This document shows positions 6,849-15,985 of a stretch of DNA of 30,794 bases, one piece after another. The position numbers were made by a program, and so were the translations under genes. How positions within the stretch are numbered: the first letter of the stretch is position 1; each line of letters starts with the position of its first letter. The notes beneath the pieces are model-generated. The model worked only from the letters and a program-made list of their open reading frames with translations, did no database searches and was not told where the DNA came from. Source of the DNA: CAZAMP01 sp964486455 (GTDB lineage: Bacteria > Eisenbacteria > RBG-16-71-46 > CAZAMP01); assembly GCA_964486455.1 (NCBI GenBank), contig CAZAMP010000049.1, positions 1 through 30,794 on the forward strand, given 5' to 3'.

Positions 6849-9800
6849 ATGCGGATCGTCCACTTCTCCGTGAGCCATCCGGTTACCGTGTTCATGGTTG
6901 CCCTCGCCGCGGTGCTCTTCGGTTTCGTCGCGAGCGGCAGACTACCGATCAATCTGCTGCCGGATATCTCGTTCCCCACGCTCACCATTCAAACCGAATA
7001 CCCCGACGCTGCGCCTGAAGAAGTCGAGTCGCTCATCACTGAGCCGCTCGAGCAGGCCGTGAGCGTGATTCGTGGACTCCGGCGCGTGCAATCCGTGAGC
7101 CGCACCGGCTGGAGCGAGATCACGCTCGAGTTCGCGTGGAACACGGACATGGACTACGCGGCGCTGGATGTCCGCGAGAAGATCGATCTCGTCGACCTCC
7201 CCGACGATTCGGACGCGCCGGTGCTCCTACGCTTCGACCCGAACCTCGACCCGATCCTCCGGATCGCGCTGCATGGCGACTACGACCTGGCCGCCCTCAG
7301 GGAGATGGCGGACAAGGTCGTGAAGAAGGACCTCGAGGGAGTCGACGGCGTCGCGAGCGTGCGCGTGAGCGGCGGGCTAGAACAGGAGATCCAGGTCGAC
7401 GTCGATGCCGGTCGTCTCGGCGCCCTGGGGATACCGCTCACCCGTGTGACCGCGTTCCTCGATGAGCAGAACGTGAACGCCTCGGGCGGTCGGTTGCGCG
7501 ATCGCGACGCGGAGTTCCTCGTACGTGCCGTCAACGAGTTCGATCGCCTGAGCGACATCGAAGAAACGGTCCTCTTCGAGTTCGAGGGTCGCGTGGTGAA
7601 GATCGGTGACGTCGCCACCGTTCGGCGCGGGTTCCAGGATCGTGACGTCATCACGCGCGTGAAGGCGGAAGAGGCCGTGGAGCTTGCCGTCTACAGAGAA
7701 GGCGACGCGAACACGGTGAAGGTCGCCGCGCGGGTCCGTGCTCGGCTCGACGATCTCGCGGACCGCCTGCCGGAAGACGTCCAGCTCACACCGCTCTTCG
7801 ATCAATCGATCTTCATTCGTCAGGCGATCAGCGAGGTTCGCGGCAACGCCATCGTCGGCGGGATCCTCGCCGTCCTCGTTCTCTTTGTCTTTCTGAGGAA
7901 CCTCCGCTCCACGTTGATCATCGCGCTATCGATTCCGCTCTCGATTTTGGTGACCTTCGTGTTCATGGGTCGGCTCGACATCTCGCTCAACATCATGTCG
8001 CTCGGCGGACTGGCGCTGGCCGTCGGGATGCTCGTGGACAATTCTGTCGTGGTGCTCGAATCGGTGGCGCGAAAGCGGGAGGACGGCAAGAACCTCCTCG
8101 AGGCCGCGAACGAAGGTGCCTCACAGGTCGGCCGCGCGGTAACGGCGTCGACGCTGACCACGATCGCGGTCTTTCTACCGATCATCTTCGTGGAAGGTGT
8201 CGCCGGGCAGATATTCAACGATCAGGCAAAGACGGTGACGAGCGCGCTTCTCGTGTCGCTGGCCATCTCTCTCACTCTGATCCCGATGCTCACGGCGTTG
8301 GGCAGTCGCCACCGCCGCCGCGATCTCGCCTTCGCGATCGATCCCGAGCCGCTCGACGAAATCCCCAGACCGACGCGGCGACGCGGCTGGCCGCTCTTCA
8401 TCCTGAAGAAGGTTGCGCGGGCGCTCTTCTATCACGCGCCGACGGGTGTCGCCGCCGCCGGAGTCTGGAGCGGCCGAAAGCTCGGATCGGGCGCGGAGCG
8501 CGCGAGCCGGGGGCCGCTCGGCGGATTCCAGGCGTTCTACCGGCGCGTCGAAGATGCCTACGGGCGGGCGATCGAGACCGTGCTTCGCCATCGCGCAATC
8601 ATCGTGCTGATCGCGGTAGTCCTGTTCGTGGGCACGATGTTTCTTACCCCCCAACTGGGCCGAGAGCTGATCCCGACCTTGAGCGAAGGCGAGTTCACAC
8701 TCGAGATGGAGATGCCGCCGGGCACGCCGCTCACCATCACGGACGCGGTCATGGCGGATCTCGAGCGTGAGCTCGTGAACGATCCGGATATCGATCTTCT
8801 CTTCGCGCGCGTGGGGGCCGCCGCGGAATTCGGCGGTGATATCTCCGATCGGAAGGAGAACCTGGCGCAGCTCGGCATCGTCATGGCCGATCGCTCGAAC
8901 AAGGAGTCCGAGAGCCGGGTCATGGAGCGGATCCGTAACCATGTGTCGCAACGACCCGAGCTGACCTACCGGTTCCGTCGCCCAACCTACTTCACGTTCA
9001 AGACACCGATCGAGATCGAAATCGTCGGACACAACCTCGGTGATCTGGGCGCGGTGGCGGAGTCGATCGAAGAACGGCTCAGCGGTGTCGATGGCCTCCG
9101 GGACGTACGAAGCACCGTCGAGGAGGGGAGCCCGGAGATCCAGCTCCGCTTCGATCGCGAACGGATGGCCATGCTGGGCCTCAACATCACCGAGCTTTCG
9201 CGCGCGCTTCGGAATATGATTCGGGGACACGTGGCGACCACATACCGCGAGCGCGACCGCCAGCTGGACGTCCGCGTTCGTTCCGCCGGTGTTCGCTCGA
9301 TCGATGTCGAGGGAATCCGCAATCTCGTCGTTCATGAAACGGCGGGGCGCCCACTCCTGCTCTCGACCGTGGCCGACGTGGTCGTCGACCGCGGACCGTC
9401 CCAGATCACGCATCTGGATCAGCAACGCGCCGCCGTCGTGTCTGCGGACCTGGCCGGACGAGACCTCGGCAGCGTCATGCGCGCGGTGCAGGCCGCGATC
9501 GCTGATGTCCCGGTCCCGCCTGAGATGTTCATGCGCATGGGGGGGCAGCAGGAAGAGCTGACGCGGTCATTCCGTAGCCTGCTCTTCGCCGTCATCCTGG
9601 CCGTGCTAATGGTCTACATGGTGATGGCGGCGCAGTTCGAATCGTTCATGCACCCGCTTCTCATCATGTTCACGGTGCCGATGGGGCTCATCGGAGTGGT
9701 GCTCGCGCTCCTGGTTACGTCGACCGCGATCAGTGTGGTGGTGTTCATCGGCGTCATCCTGCTCTGCGGCATCGTGGTGAACAACGCCATCGTTCTCATC

Positions 9801-10061
9801 GACTACGTCAATCAGCTGAGGAGGGACGGCATGGAGAAGCGCGAGGCGCTGACGCTCGCCGGCCGACACCGTCTCCGTCCCATTCTGATCACCACGCTCA
9901 CGACTATTCTGGCCCTTTTGCCCATGGCGCTGGGGATCGGAGAGGGTGCCGAGATCCGGGCTCCGATGGCCATTGCGGTTATCGGAGGGCTCGCGATTTC
10001 CGGTTTCCTTACGCTGTTCCTGATACCGGTGCTCTACGACCTCGCGGATCGCAAGCGATGA
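6849..10061 (+). CDS. RND family efflux permease (HAE1/AcrB-like), first of two
   Basis: The 1070-residue inner-membrane transporter shows the RND duplicated layout: TM1 near residues 10-30 (ending in GRLPINLLPDISFP), a large periplasmic loop, TM2-6 at about 330-480, a second half starting with TM7 near 585-605 (ending in GRELIPTLSEGEF), a second loop, and TM8-12 at about 905-1065. TM4 carries GMLVDNSVVVLES with D397 followed by N398, where AcrB has Asp407-Asp408; a single Asp is common in this branch. The cytoplasmic stretch between TM6 and TM7 (about residues 485-580) is long and basic. It starts with a strong AGGAGG site that overlaps the adaptor stop, and its stop overlaps the next start by four bases (ATGA), showing tight coupling. 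Substrate cannot be told from sequence. Confidence 0.95.
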   Translation: MRIVHFSVSHPVTVFMVALAAVLFGFVASGRLPINLLPDISFPTLTIQTEYPDAAPEEVESLITEPLEQAVSVIRGLRRVQSVSRTGWSEITLEFAWNTDMDYAALDVREKIDLVDLPDDSDAPVLLRFDPNLDPILRIALHGDYDLAALREMADKVVKKDLEGVDGVASVRVSGGLEQEIQVDVDAGRLGALGIPLTRVTAFLDEQNVNASGGRLRDRDAEFLVRAVNEFDRLSDIEETVLFEFEGRVVKIGDVATVRRGFQDRDVITRVKAEEAVELAVYREGDANTVKVAARVRARLDDLADRLPEDVQLTPLFDQSIFIRQAISEVRGNAIVGGILAVLVLFVFLRNLRSTLIIALSIPLSILVTFVFMGRLDISLNIMSLGGLALAVGMLVDNSVVVLESVARKREDGKNLLEAANEGASQVGRAVTASTLTTIAVFLPIIFVEGVAGQIFNDQAKTVTSALLVSLAISLTLIPMLTALGSRHRRRDLAFAIDPEPLDEIPRPTRRRGWPLFILKKVARALFYHAPTGVAAAGVWSGRKLGSGAERASRGPLGGFQAFYRRVEDAYGRAIETVLRHRAIIVLIAVVLFVGTMFLTPQLGRELIPTLSEGEFTLEMEMPPGTPLTITDAVMADLERELVNDPDIDLLFARVGAAAEFGGDISDRKENLAQLGIVMADRSNKESESRVMERIRNHVSQRPELTYRFRRPTYFTFKTPIEIEIVGHNLGDLGAVAESIEERLSGVDGLRDVRSTVEEGSPEIQLRFDRERMAMLGLNITELSRALRNMIRGHVATTYRERDRQLDVRVRSAGVRSIDVEGIRNLVVHETAGRPLLLSTVADVVVDRGPSQITHLDQQRAAVVSADLAGRDLGSVMRAVQAAIADVPVPPEMFMRMGGQQEELTRSFRSLLFAVILAVLMVYMVMAAQFESFMHPLLIMFTVPMGLIGVVLALLVTSTAISVVVFIGVILLCGIVVNNAIVLIDYVNQLRRDGMEKREALTLAGRHRLRPILITTLTTILALLPMALGIGEGAEIRAPMAIAVIGGLAISGFLTLFLIPVLYDLADRKR

Positions 10062-13000
10062 AGATCACCGAATGGTCCATACGACGCCCGGTTGCGGTCT
10101 GCGTCGGCATCCTCGCACTCATCGTGTTGGGAGCCGTCAGCATCACGCGCCTGCCATTGGAGTTCTTTCCGCAGAAGGACCTGCCGTTCGTCGGTGTGTT
10201 TGTGCCGTACCCGAACGCGGTTCCCTCGCAGGTGGAGCGGGAGATCGCCCGCCCTATCGAAGAGGTGCTGGCGACCCTCGGCGACATCAAGCAGTTCTTC
10301 TCAGAGTCCCAATCCGAATACGCTTTCGTCGGCGTGCTCTTTGCGTTCGGGCGGAACGTGGACGTGTTGCGCCTCGAGGTGAAAGAGAAGCTCGATCAGG
10401 TGCGTCCATTGCTGCCGAGCGACGTTCGGGATCTCTTCGTATTCACGTTCAACACGAACGACATTCCGGTCATGATCGGGCGGATATCCGCCAAGGGTGG
10501 CGATCTGTCGTCGTCATACGATCTGCTCGACCGCCGGATCGTTCAGCGGCTCAAGCGAATCGAGGGGGTGGGGCGTGTTCAGATCGGCGGCGTTCTCCCC
10601 GCGGAAATCTCGATCTACCTTCTCATCGACAAGATCCTCGAGCATCGGGTCGACGTCGAGCAGCTCTTTCAACGTCTGTACTCGTCCAACCTGAATCTCA
10701 CGGTCGGCCGCACGACGATGGAAGGCGATCGCTACGCCATTCGCGTGTTGTCGGAGTTCCAGGACATCGACGAGATCAAGAACCTCGTCGTGGATGAGTC
10801 GGGGCTCCAGCTGGCCGACGTGGCGGAGATTATCTACGACGAACCATTGCCGAGCTATCGGAGACGCCTGAACGGCGAGCCGGCCGTCGCGTTCGAGATC
10901 CAGCGCGGGTCGGGTGCCAATATCGTCGATCTCTCCCGTCGCGTCCACGCGGAGCTGGACGAGATCCGTGAGGATCCGTTGCTCGAAGACATCGACGTGG
11001 TGATCTTCCTCGATCAGGCCGAACAGATCACGAACAGCCTCGGGTCGCTGCTCAAGGCCGGCATCGCTGGATCGATACTCGCGTTGGGCGTTCTGTTCTT
11101 CTTCCTGCGGCGGCTGACGACGACGCTCATCGTCCTGGTGGCGATTCCGTTTTCGATCATCTCGACCTGCGTGTTTCTCTATCTCACCGGCCGCACGCTC
11201 AACGTGCTCACGATGATGGGCCTCATGCTGGCGACGGGCATGCTTGTCGACAACGCGATCGTCGTACTGGAATCGATTCATCGGCGGCACATGCGGGGCG
11301 AGAACGCGGCCGACGCCGCGCGGATCGGCACTCAGGAGGTCGGTCGGGCGGTCATCGCGGCCACCCTCACGTCGATCTGCGTGTTCGCGCCGGTGGTGCT
11401 CACGCCCAACAGCATGATTTCCGTCTGGCTCGGGGAGGTGGGGCACACCATCATCGTCGCGTTGAGCTTCTCACTGCTCATCTCGCTCACGCTCGTGCCA
11501 CTCATGATGAGTCGGCTCTCACGGGCGACTCGGCACACGGTCGAGAACGGCAGCGAGAAGTTGTCACGGTCCATCGTGGCGGCCCGCGAGCGCTACAAGA
11601 TCATTCTCCAGTGGACGGCGATCCGACACCCGGTCGCGACCCTTGGGATCGTGCTCGTGCTCTGCGGCGCGACGATCGGGGGCTGCGCGGCCCTCGGGGT
11701 GAAGCCGGAACCGGAATCGGAGCGCGGAGAAAAGCAGGATGAGCTGTGGGTGGAAGTCGTCTTCGAAGACAACTTCAACCTCTACGCCGTCGAAGAGTAC
11801 GTCGATCGGCTCGAAACCTACCTCCTCGCGGTGAAGGACTCACTGGGGTTCGAGTCCGTCTACACCTACTACGCGGACAACGCGCTCTATTCGAGTCTCG
11901 TGTTCGGTGACCTGGTGATGTCCGAATCCGAGATCCGCGATCTTCGCCAGCACCTTCGCAAGGGGCTGCCGCCGCTGCCGGGGTGCCGCTACGTTCTCGC
12001 GCGGGACGAGGAAGAGGCGGCGGGCATCGAGCGCATCTCGGTGACGCTTTTCGGTGAGGACACCGAATATCTCGCGGAGCTTGCCGAGGAGGTCAAGCGA
12101 CGGTTCCAACTCGTCGAAGGGCTCGAAGACGTCGAGACGGCCCTCGACCGTGGACGGGAAGAGGTTCAGGTGTCGCTTCGCCGGGAAGATGCGGGACGCT
12201 TCGGCATCACGCCGGCGTCGATCGCGCAGGTGCTGAATCTCACCTTCCGCGGCGTGCCGCTGGGGCAGTTCAAGGGGCCCGATCGTGAGATCGAGATGGG
12301 CATCGTGCTCGAGCCGTCGGATCGTCGCAACATCGAGAATCTCAAATCGATGGTGGTCTCTCGGATCGACGGTCAGGACATCTTGCTCGGACAGGTCGCT
12401 GATTTCCGGATCGCTCGAGGCCCGACCCGGATCTACCGCGAGAATCGGAAGACGGCGCTTGGCATTCGCGCGAGCTACGAAGGCGAGAAGTTCGGCAAGG
12501 TGCGCGACCGTGTCGAGACGATCATGAACAGCATGGAGCTTCCGGAAGGCTATTCATGGTCGTTCGGACGGCAGATGCGCGAAGAGGAAGAAGAAATGGG
12601 TCAGCTGATGATCAACATCGTGCTCGCGCTCGCCTGCGTCTTCTTCGTGATGGCGTCGCTCTTCGAGTCGCTCCTTCATCCGTTCGTGATCATGTTCTGT
12701 ATCCCGTTCGCCGGGCTCGGCGTCGCATGGATGAGCATGCTCACGGGCACGCCGATCAACATCCTGGCGATGATCGGCATCGTCATTCTGATCGGTATCG
12801 TCGTGAACAATGGGATCATCCTGGTGGATCACATCAACAACTACCGGCGCGCGGGTCGGAGCCGGGAAGAGGCGATTCTGCTCGGCGGAGAGGAACGGTT
12901 CCGACCGATCCTGATGACCGCGCTCACGACGATCCTCGGCCTCGTTCCGCTCGCGGTCGGAAAGGCGGACATCGCGGGCGGGTACTATTTCCCCATGGCG

Positions 13001-13132
13001 CGGGCCGTGATGGGGGGGCTGCTCGCCTCGACGGCGCTGACGCTCGTGATTCTTCCCACGTTCTACGTGCTTGCAGAGCGGTCGCTGCTCTGGGTGCGGC
13101 GCATCGGCTGGCGGGCGCGGGGACGGCTCTAG
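10058..13132 (+). CDS. RND family efflux permease, second of two
   Basis: The 1024-residue product is a second complete RND permease translated from an ATG that overlaps the stop of the first. TM1 lies near residues 12-30 (then RLPLEFFPQKDLPF), TM2-6 at about 335-480, TM7 near 530-550, and TM8-12 at about 855-1010. TM4 has GMLVDNAIVVLES with D398 and N399. Overall similarity to the first copy is only at family level, so this is not a recent tandem duplication; the two may form a heteromeric pump as in MdtBC-type systems. A Gly/Cys-rich start of the second half (IGGCAALGVKPEPESE) and a short acidic second periplasmic region distinguish it. Its stop is only 11 bases from the convergent stop of the proline dehydrogenase gene. 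Confidence 0.95.
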   Translation: MKITEWSIRRPVAVCVGILALIVLGAVSITRLPLEFFPQKDLPFVGVFVPYPNAVPSQVEREIARPIEEVLATLGDIKQFFSESQSEYAFVGVLFAFGRNVDVLRLEVKEKLDQVRPLLPSDVRDLFVFTFNTNDIPVMIGRISAKGGDLSSSYDLLDRRIVQRLKRIEGVGRVQIGGVLPAEISIYLLIDKILEHRVDVEQLFQRLYSSNLNLTVGRTTMEGDRYAIRVLSEFQDIDEIKNLVVDESGLQLADVAEIIYDEPLPSYRRRLNGEPAVAFEIQRGSGANIVDLSRRVHAELDEIREDPLLEDIDVVIFLDQAEQITNSLGSLLKAGIAGSILALGVLFFFLRRLTTTLIVLVAIPFSIISTCVFLYLTGRTLNVLTMMGLMLATGMLVDNAIVVLESIHRRHMRGENAADAARIGTQEVGRAVIAATLTSICVFAPVVLTPNSMISVWLGEVGHTIIVALSFSLLISLTLVPLMMSRLSRATRHTVENGSEKLSRSIVAARERYKIILQWTAIRHPVATLGIVLVLCGATIGGCAALGVKPEPESERGEKQDELWVEVVFEDNFNLYAVEEYVDRLETYLLAVKDSLGFESVYTYYADNALYSSLVFGDLVMSESEIRDLRQHLRKGLPPLPGCRYVLARDEEEAAGIERISVTLFGEDTEYLAELAEEVKRRFQLVEGLEDVETALDRGREEVQVSLRREDAGRFGITPASIAQVLNLTFRGVPLGQFKGPDREIEMGIVLEPSDRRNIENLKSMVVSRIDGQDILLGQVADFRIARGPTRIYRENRKTALGIRASYEGEKFGKVRDRVETIMNSMELPEGYSWSFGRQMREEEEEMGQLMINIVLALACVFFVMASLFESLLHPFVIMFCIPFAGLGVAWMSMLTGTPINILAMIGIVILIGIVVNNGIILVDHINNYRRAGRSREEAILLGGEERFRPILMTALTTILGLVPLAVGKADIAGGYYFPMARAVMGGLLASTALTLVILPTFYVLAERSLLWVRRIGWRARGRL

Positions 13133-13143
13133 CTCGGGCCTGC

Positions 13144-14067
13144 CTACGGCCCCGACCCGTTTCGGTCCGGGCCGAAACCCAGCGCCGCCTTCATCACGTG
13201 ACCGGCGATGCTCGGGTTCTCCTTGAGGCGTCGCATCGAGTAGGCGTACCAGTGCGGGCCGTACGGAACGTAGACGCGCATGCGGTGGCCGGCCTTGAGG
13301 ATCAGCGAGCGGAGCTGTTCATCCACACCCAGCAGCATCTGGAACTCGTACGCGTCGCGCGGAAGCCCCAGCTCACGCACCACCTGCTCCGCCTCCCACA
13401 CGAGAACCTCGTCGTGCGTGGCAATGCCCACGTATGCGCCCCTGCTGAGCAGGATGCGGCAGGCCTCGATGAAATTCCGTCGCACGATCTCGCGCTCCTT
13501 GAACGCGATGCGTCTCGGCTCGACGTAGATTCCCTTGCAGACCCTGACGTTCGCGGCCATGTCGGCAAGGCGCTCGACGTCATCCAGGGTCCGACGGAGA
13601 TAGGACTGGATGGCGACACCGACGTTTTCGAACTCGCCCCGCAGCCGGGTGAAGAGCTCCAGCGTAGGCTGGGTGCAGGACGAATCTTCCATGTCGATGC
13701 GGACAAAGTCGCCGAGCTCGCCCGCCCGCTCCACGAGCCTCCGCACGTTCTGATAGCAGCGCTCCGGATCGATCAGAAGGCCCAGTCCGGTCGGCTTGAT
13801 CGAGATGTTGGCGTCGATCTTTTCTTTGTCGATCCGCTCCAGCACCTCGAGGTAGGTCTCGGCGGTTTGCTCCGCCTCCGCGAGCGTCGAAATGAACTCA
13901 CCGAGGACATCGAGCGTGGCCATGCAGCCGGCTGCGTTGAGGGTCTGGATCGTGGCGACGGCTTCGTCGAGGGTCTCTCCGGCAATATACTTGCGGCTGA
14001 CCCGTCCGACGAGCGACTTGGGCACCAGTGGAAGCGTTCGGGCGATGACGGTGTTGAGCAGTTTCAT
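13144..14067 (-). CDS. Proline dehydrogenase (monofunctional, FAD-dependent)
   Basis: The ATG at 14067 (with ACGGAG a few bases upstream) gives 307 residues beginning MKLLNTVIARTLPLVPK; an in-frame start at 14136 would add 23 residues without homologous character. The protein oxidises L-proline to pyrroline-5-carboxylate, passing electrons to the membrane quinone pool. Signature segments of the PutA/PRODH TIM barrel are all present in order: ISIKPTGLGL, RIDMEDSS, VCKGIYVEP, IATHDE, EFQMLLGV, and the C-terminal RVYVPYGPHWYAYSMRRLKENP-type helix 8, cited here as YVPYG...YSMRRLKENP, with the two Arg residues that bind the proline carboxylate. Length is normal for the single-domain form found in Thermus and many Gram-positives. 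No P5C dehydrogenase gene is in the window. It is transcribed divergently from the lipoprotein gene. Confidence 0.93.
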   Translation of the reverse strand: MKLLNTVIARTLPLVPKSLVGRVSRKYIAGETLDEAVATIQTLNAAGCMATLDVLGEFISTLAEAEQTAETYLEVLERIDKEKIDANISIKPTGLGLLIDPERCYQNVRRLVERAGELGDFVRIDMEDSSCTQPTLELFTRLRGEFENVGVAIQSYLRRTLDDVERLADMAANVRVCKGIYVEPRRIAFKEREIVRRNFIEACRILLSRGAYVGIATHDEVLVWEAEQVVRELGLPRDAYEFQMLLGVDEQLRSLILKAGHRMRVYVPYGPHWYAYSMRRLKENPSIAGHVMKAALGFGPDRNGSGP

Positions 14068-14225
14068 GTCCGGCTCCGTTGGCCGCGGGACGGTGATCAG
14101 GCCTACCAAACGGCCCGCTCGCCCGCTGGGCGACAATCTTGCTATGGCGCGCCGAAAGAGGCAAGAACGTCTTTCAACGGTCCATTGCCTTGGAGACGCG
14201 ACGTTCGTTGGTTAGAGTCGGCTCG

Positions 14226-15251
14226 ATGTCCGTATCCGACACTCATGGAGGCGACTTGCGCGACTTTCTCGGCAGACTCGGTCTACTCGCGCTCGTCCTG
14301 ACGGCGATCGGCTGCGCCGGCGAGGACGCTGCGGACGAAACACCGCCCGGACCCGCGTCCAGTGTCAGCCGGATTCGGTTGGGAGGGACGTTTCCGGAAA
14401 TGGAACTCGTCGGCCCGGACGGCGAGGCCAGCCCGCCGTCGGCCTGGCGGGGAGGTTGGCGTGTCGTGGCCTTGTGTCCTCTGACCGCCCCGAATGGCCT
14501 GGACAACATCCCGGAGTGGGAATCGCATCGGAGGATCTGGGCGGATCTCGGTCTCGATCTCATCGTGATCACGGAAGGTGAACCCGTCGATGCGGATGAC
14601 GCCCGACGTTGCGGAGGTCGAATCCTTCACTCGCGAACGTCGGTGTTCCGGGTCACGGGGGTGCTCAATCGTCCTGTGCACGTGCTCATCGATCCGGAGG
14701 GCGAGGTCCGGCATCTGGATCGTCCCGGGGTCGAGTTCTCCGCACAGCTCCGCAGCTTGCTCCTCAACTACCGCACGCTCTCGGCGCCCGAACGTGATCG
14801 GGAAGCGATCGTGCGCGGCGCCTTCCCCGGGGCCGACAGTGTTGCCGTGCTCGCTACGTCGGAGGCGCCGTGGTTGGCCTCCGACGCGTTCGATCTCGGT
14901 CTCTCGGCATGGTACGGCGAGGCGTTCGGCAGGGGCGGCCGGCTCGGTCGACTGTTTCCGATCGAATTCGATCCGCAATGCACCACGTGCGATCTTCTCT
15001 ATCTGGCTGTTGGAGTGGGAAGAAGCCGCCGTATCGTAGCGGTGAATGAGATCGAGCCGATCATCGCTCTGGGGGAGCACATATCCGCCGATAGGCTATT
15101 CGGCGAGCTAATCGGGATCGGGAAGGAGGAGGACCTCAAGAGAATCGGGTACGTGCTCGCTCGGAAGAAAGCCGAAGATTCGATCCACAGCGTGATCCGG
15201 GTGGCTCTCACGCTGGCGGCCCGCATCCCCGACGAGCCCGTAGCGGATTGA
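14226..15251 (+). CDS. Putative lipoprotein of unknown function, possible thioredoxin-like fold
   Basis: From the ATG at 14226 the product has 341 residues. A hydrophobic stretch (LGLLALVLTAIGCAG, residues about 17-31) ends in a lipobox-like A-I-G-C, suggesting a lipid-anchored envelope protein. A TTG at 14256 preceded closely by GGAGG is an alternative start giving a more usual signal-peptide length. The mature N-terminal half (LGGTFPEMELVGPDGE..., WRVVALCPLTAPN, DLIVITEGEPVDADDA, RPVHVLIDPEGEVRHLDRPG) has the order of segments of an AhpC/TlpA-type redoxin, but the usual CxxC is not in place. A lone CTTC pair occurs late (about residue 255). I do not recognise the C-terminal half. It may be an envelope redox or substrate-binding protein; function unknown. 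Confidence 0.65.
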   Translation: MSVSDTHGGDLRDFLGRLGLLALVLTAIGCAGEDAADETPPGPASSVSRIRLGGTFPEMELVGPDGEASPPSAWRGGWRVVALCPLTAPNGLDNIPEWESHRRIWADLGLDLIVITEGEPVDADDARRCGGRILHSRTSVFRVTGVLNRPVHVLIDPEGEVRHLDRPGVEFSAQLRSLLLNYRTLSAPERDREAIVRGAFPGADSVAVLATSEAPWLASDAFDLGLSAWYGEAFGRGGRLGRLFPIEFDPQCTTCDLLYLAVGVGRSRRIVAVNEIEPIIALGEHISADRLFGELIGIGKEEDLKRIGYVLARKKAEDSIHSVIRVALTLAARIPDEPVAD

Positions 15252-15266
15252 GCCTGCGAACTGAGC

Positions 15267-15890
15267 CTACTTTTCAGCGATCATCACATCGAACCTGCAG
15301 GCGATGTCGCCTTCCGCGATCCGGCTGTGACGTTTGATGTCGGCATCCAGTAGTCGACTGAAGAGTCGGGCCTCGAGCTCGCAGACGACCGGAAAGCGCT
15401 CCGCGACGCTGCAAATGCTGCAGTTGTGCTCGATGAGGACATAGTGTCCGTTCTCGCGCCGCCACTCGGGCATGTGCCCCATCTCTTCCTGGACCTTCGT
15501 CAGTTCTTCGATCTTTTCAGGAAGTGTCTTTCCCTCCAGACGTGGCACTATCTCATCGTAGAGATTGTCCATCCGCTTGCGGAAGACTTCCCAAACCTTC
15601 TCGCGGCCTTCGAGGGCCTCCAGGCTGGTGAGCAGCTCGTGAGCGAGGCGATCGTAGCTCTTCGGGAACAGCCCTTCCGCCTGCGGGGTCAACGAGAAGA
15701 TGTGGCTGGGTCGCCCAACACCCCGCCTGAGCGTTTGACGGTGAACGAGGGCGTCTCCTTCGAGCGTGGCGAGGTGTTGCCGGATGGCCATCGGGGTGAT
15801 TCCGATTTCGCCGCTGAGGTCGGAGACGGTCAAAGGGCCCTGCATCTTGAGAAGGTGAAGGATTCGCCTCCGAGTGGATTGCAGATGCAT
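15267..15890 (-). CDS. SufR-like winged-helix transcriptional regulator with cysteine cluster
   Basis: The ATG at 15890 follows a GGAGGG site, giving 207 residues. Residues about 5-68 form a DeoR/ArsR-type winged helix (RRRILHLLKMQGPLTVSDLS, MAIRQHLATLE, then the wing GVGRPSHIFSLT). The C-terminal part carries C157, C160, C170 and C198. The C157-x12-C170 spacing and the IAEGDIACRF ending match SufR-family regulators, which bind an Fe-S cluster and repress suf genes. The middle Cys expected about 13 residues after C170 is absent (H188/S189 stand nearby). It probably senses Fe-S status or oxidative/nitrosative stress. No suf genes are in the window; the AT-rich region directly upstream suggests autoregulation or control of neighbours. 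Convergent with the lipoprotein gene, 15 bases apart. Confidence 0.8.
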   Translation of the reverse strand: MHLQSTRRRILHLLKMQGPLTVSDLSGEIGITPMAIRQHLATLEGDALVHRQTLRRGVGRPSHIFSLTPQAEGLFPKSYDRLAHELLTSLEALEGREKVWEVFRKRMDNLYDEIVPRLEGKTLPEKIEELTKVQEEMGHMPEWRRENGHYVLIEHNCSICSVAERFPVVCELEARLFSRLLDADIKRHSRIAEGDIACRFDVMIAEK

Positions 15891-15899
15891 ATTTCCCTC

Positions 15900-15960
15900 C
15901 AAACTGATTTATGACTATTTCATATAAGACAATATAAAATGGAGCGGCCATTGTAAATAT
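15900..15960 (-). promoter_or_regulatory. AT-rich control region upstream of the SufR-like regulator
   Basis: This segment is the most AT-rich in its neighbourhood. On the reverse strand it holds TTTACA followed at 15-17 bases by TATATT/TATTGT, and an imperfect inverted repeat with TTTAT and ATAAA arms (about 15909-15939). It probably contains the regulator's promoter and operator. The exact boxes are uncertain. Confidence 0.35.
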
Positions 15961-15985
15961 CTAAATTCGACGGGCGTAAGTTGCT

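Noticed and set aside
8175..9425. A 416-residue reverse-strand frame within the first RND permease gene
   Set aside because: It is a mirror of the GC-biased RND coding sequence; its residues are Arg/Asp/His-rich without recognisable domains.
12556..14301. A 581-residue forward frame spanning the second permease and proline dehydrogenase
   Set aside because: It overlaps both strongly supported genes in another frame and strand, and its sequence has no protein-like pattern.
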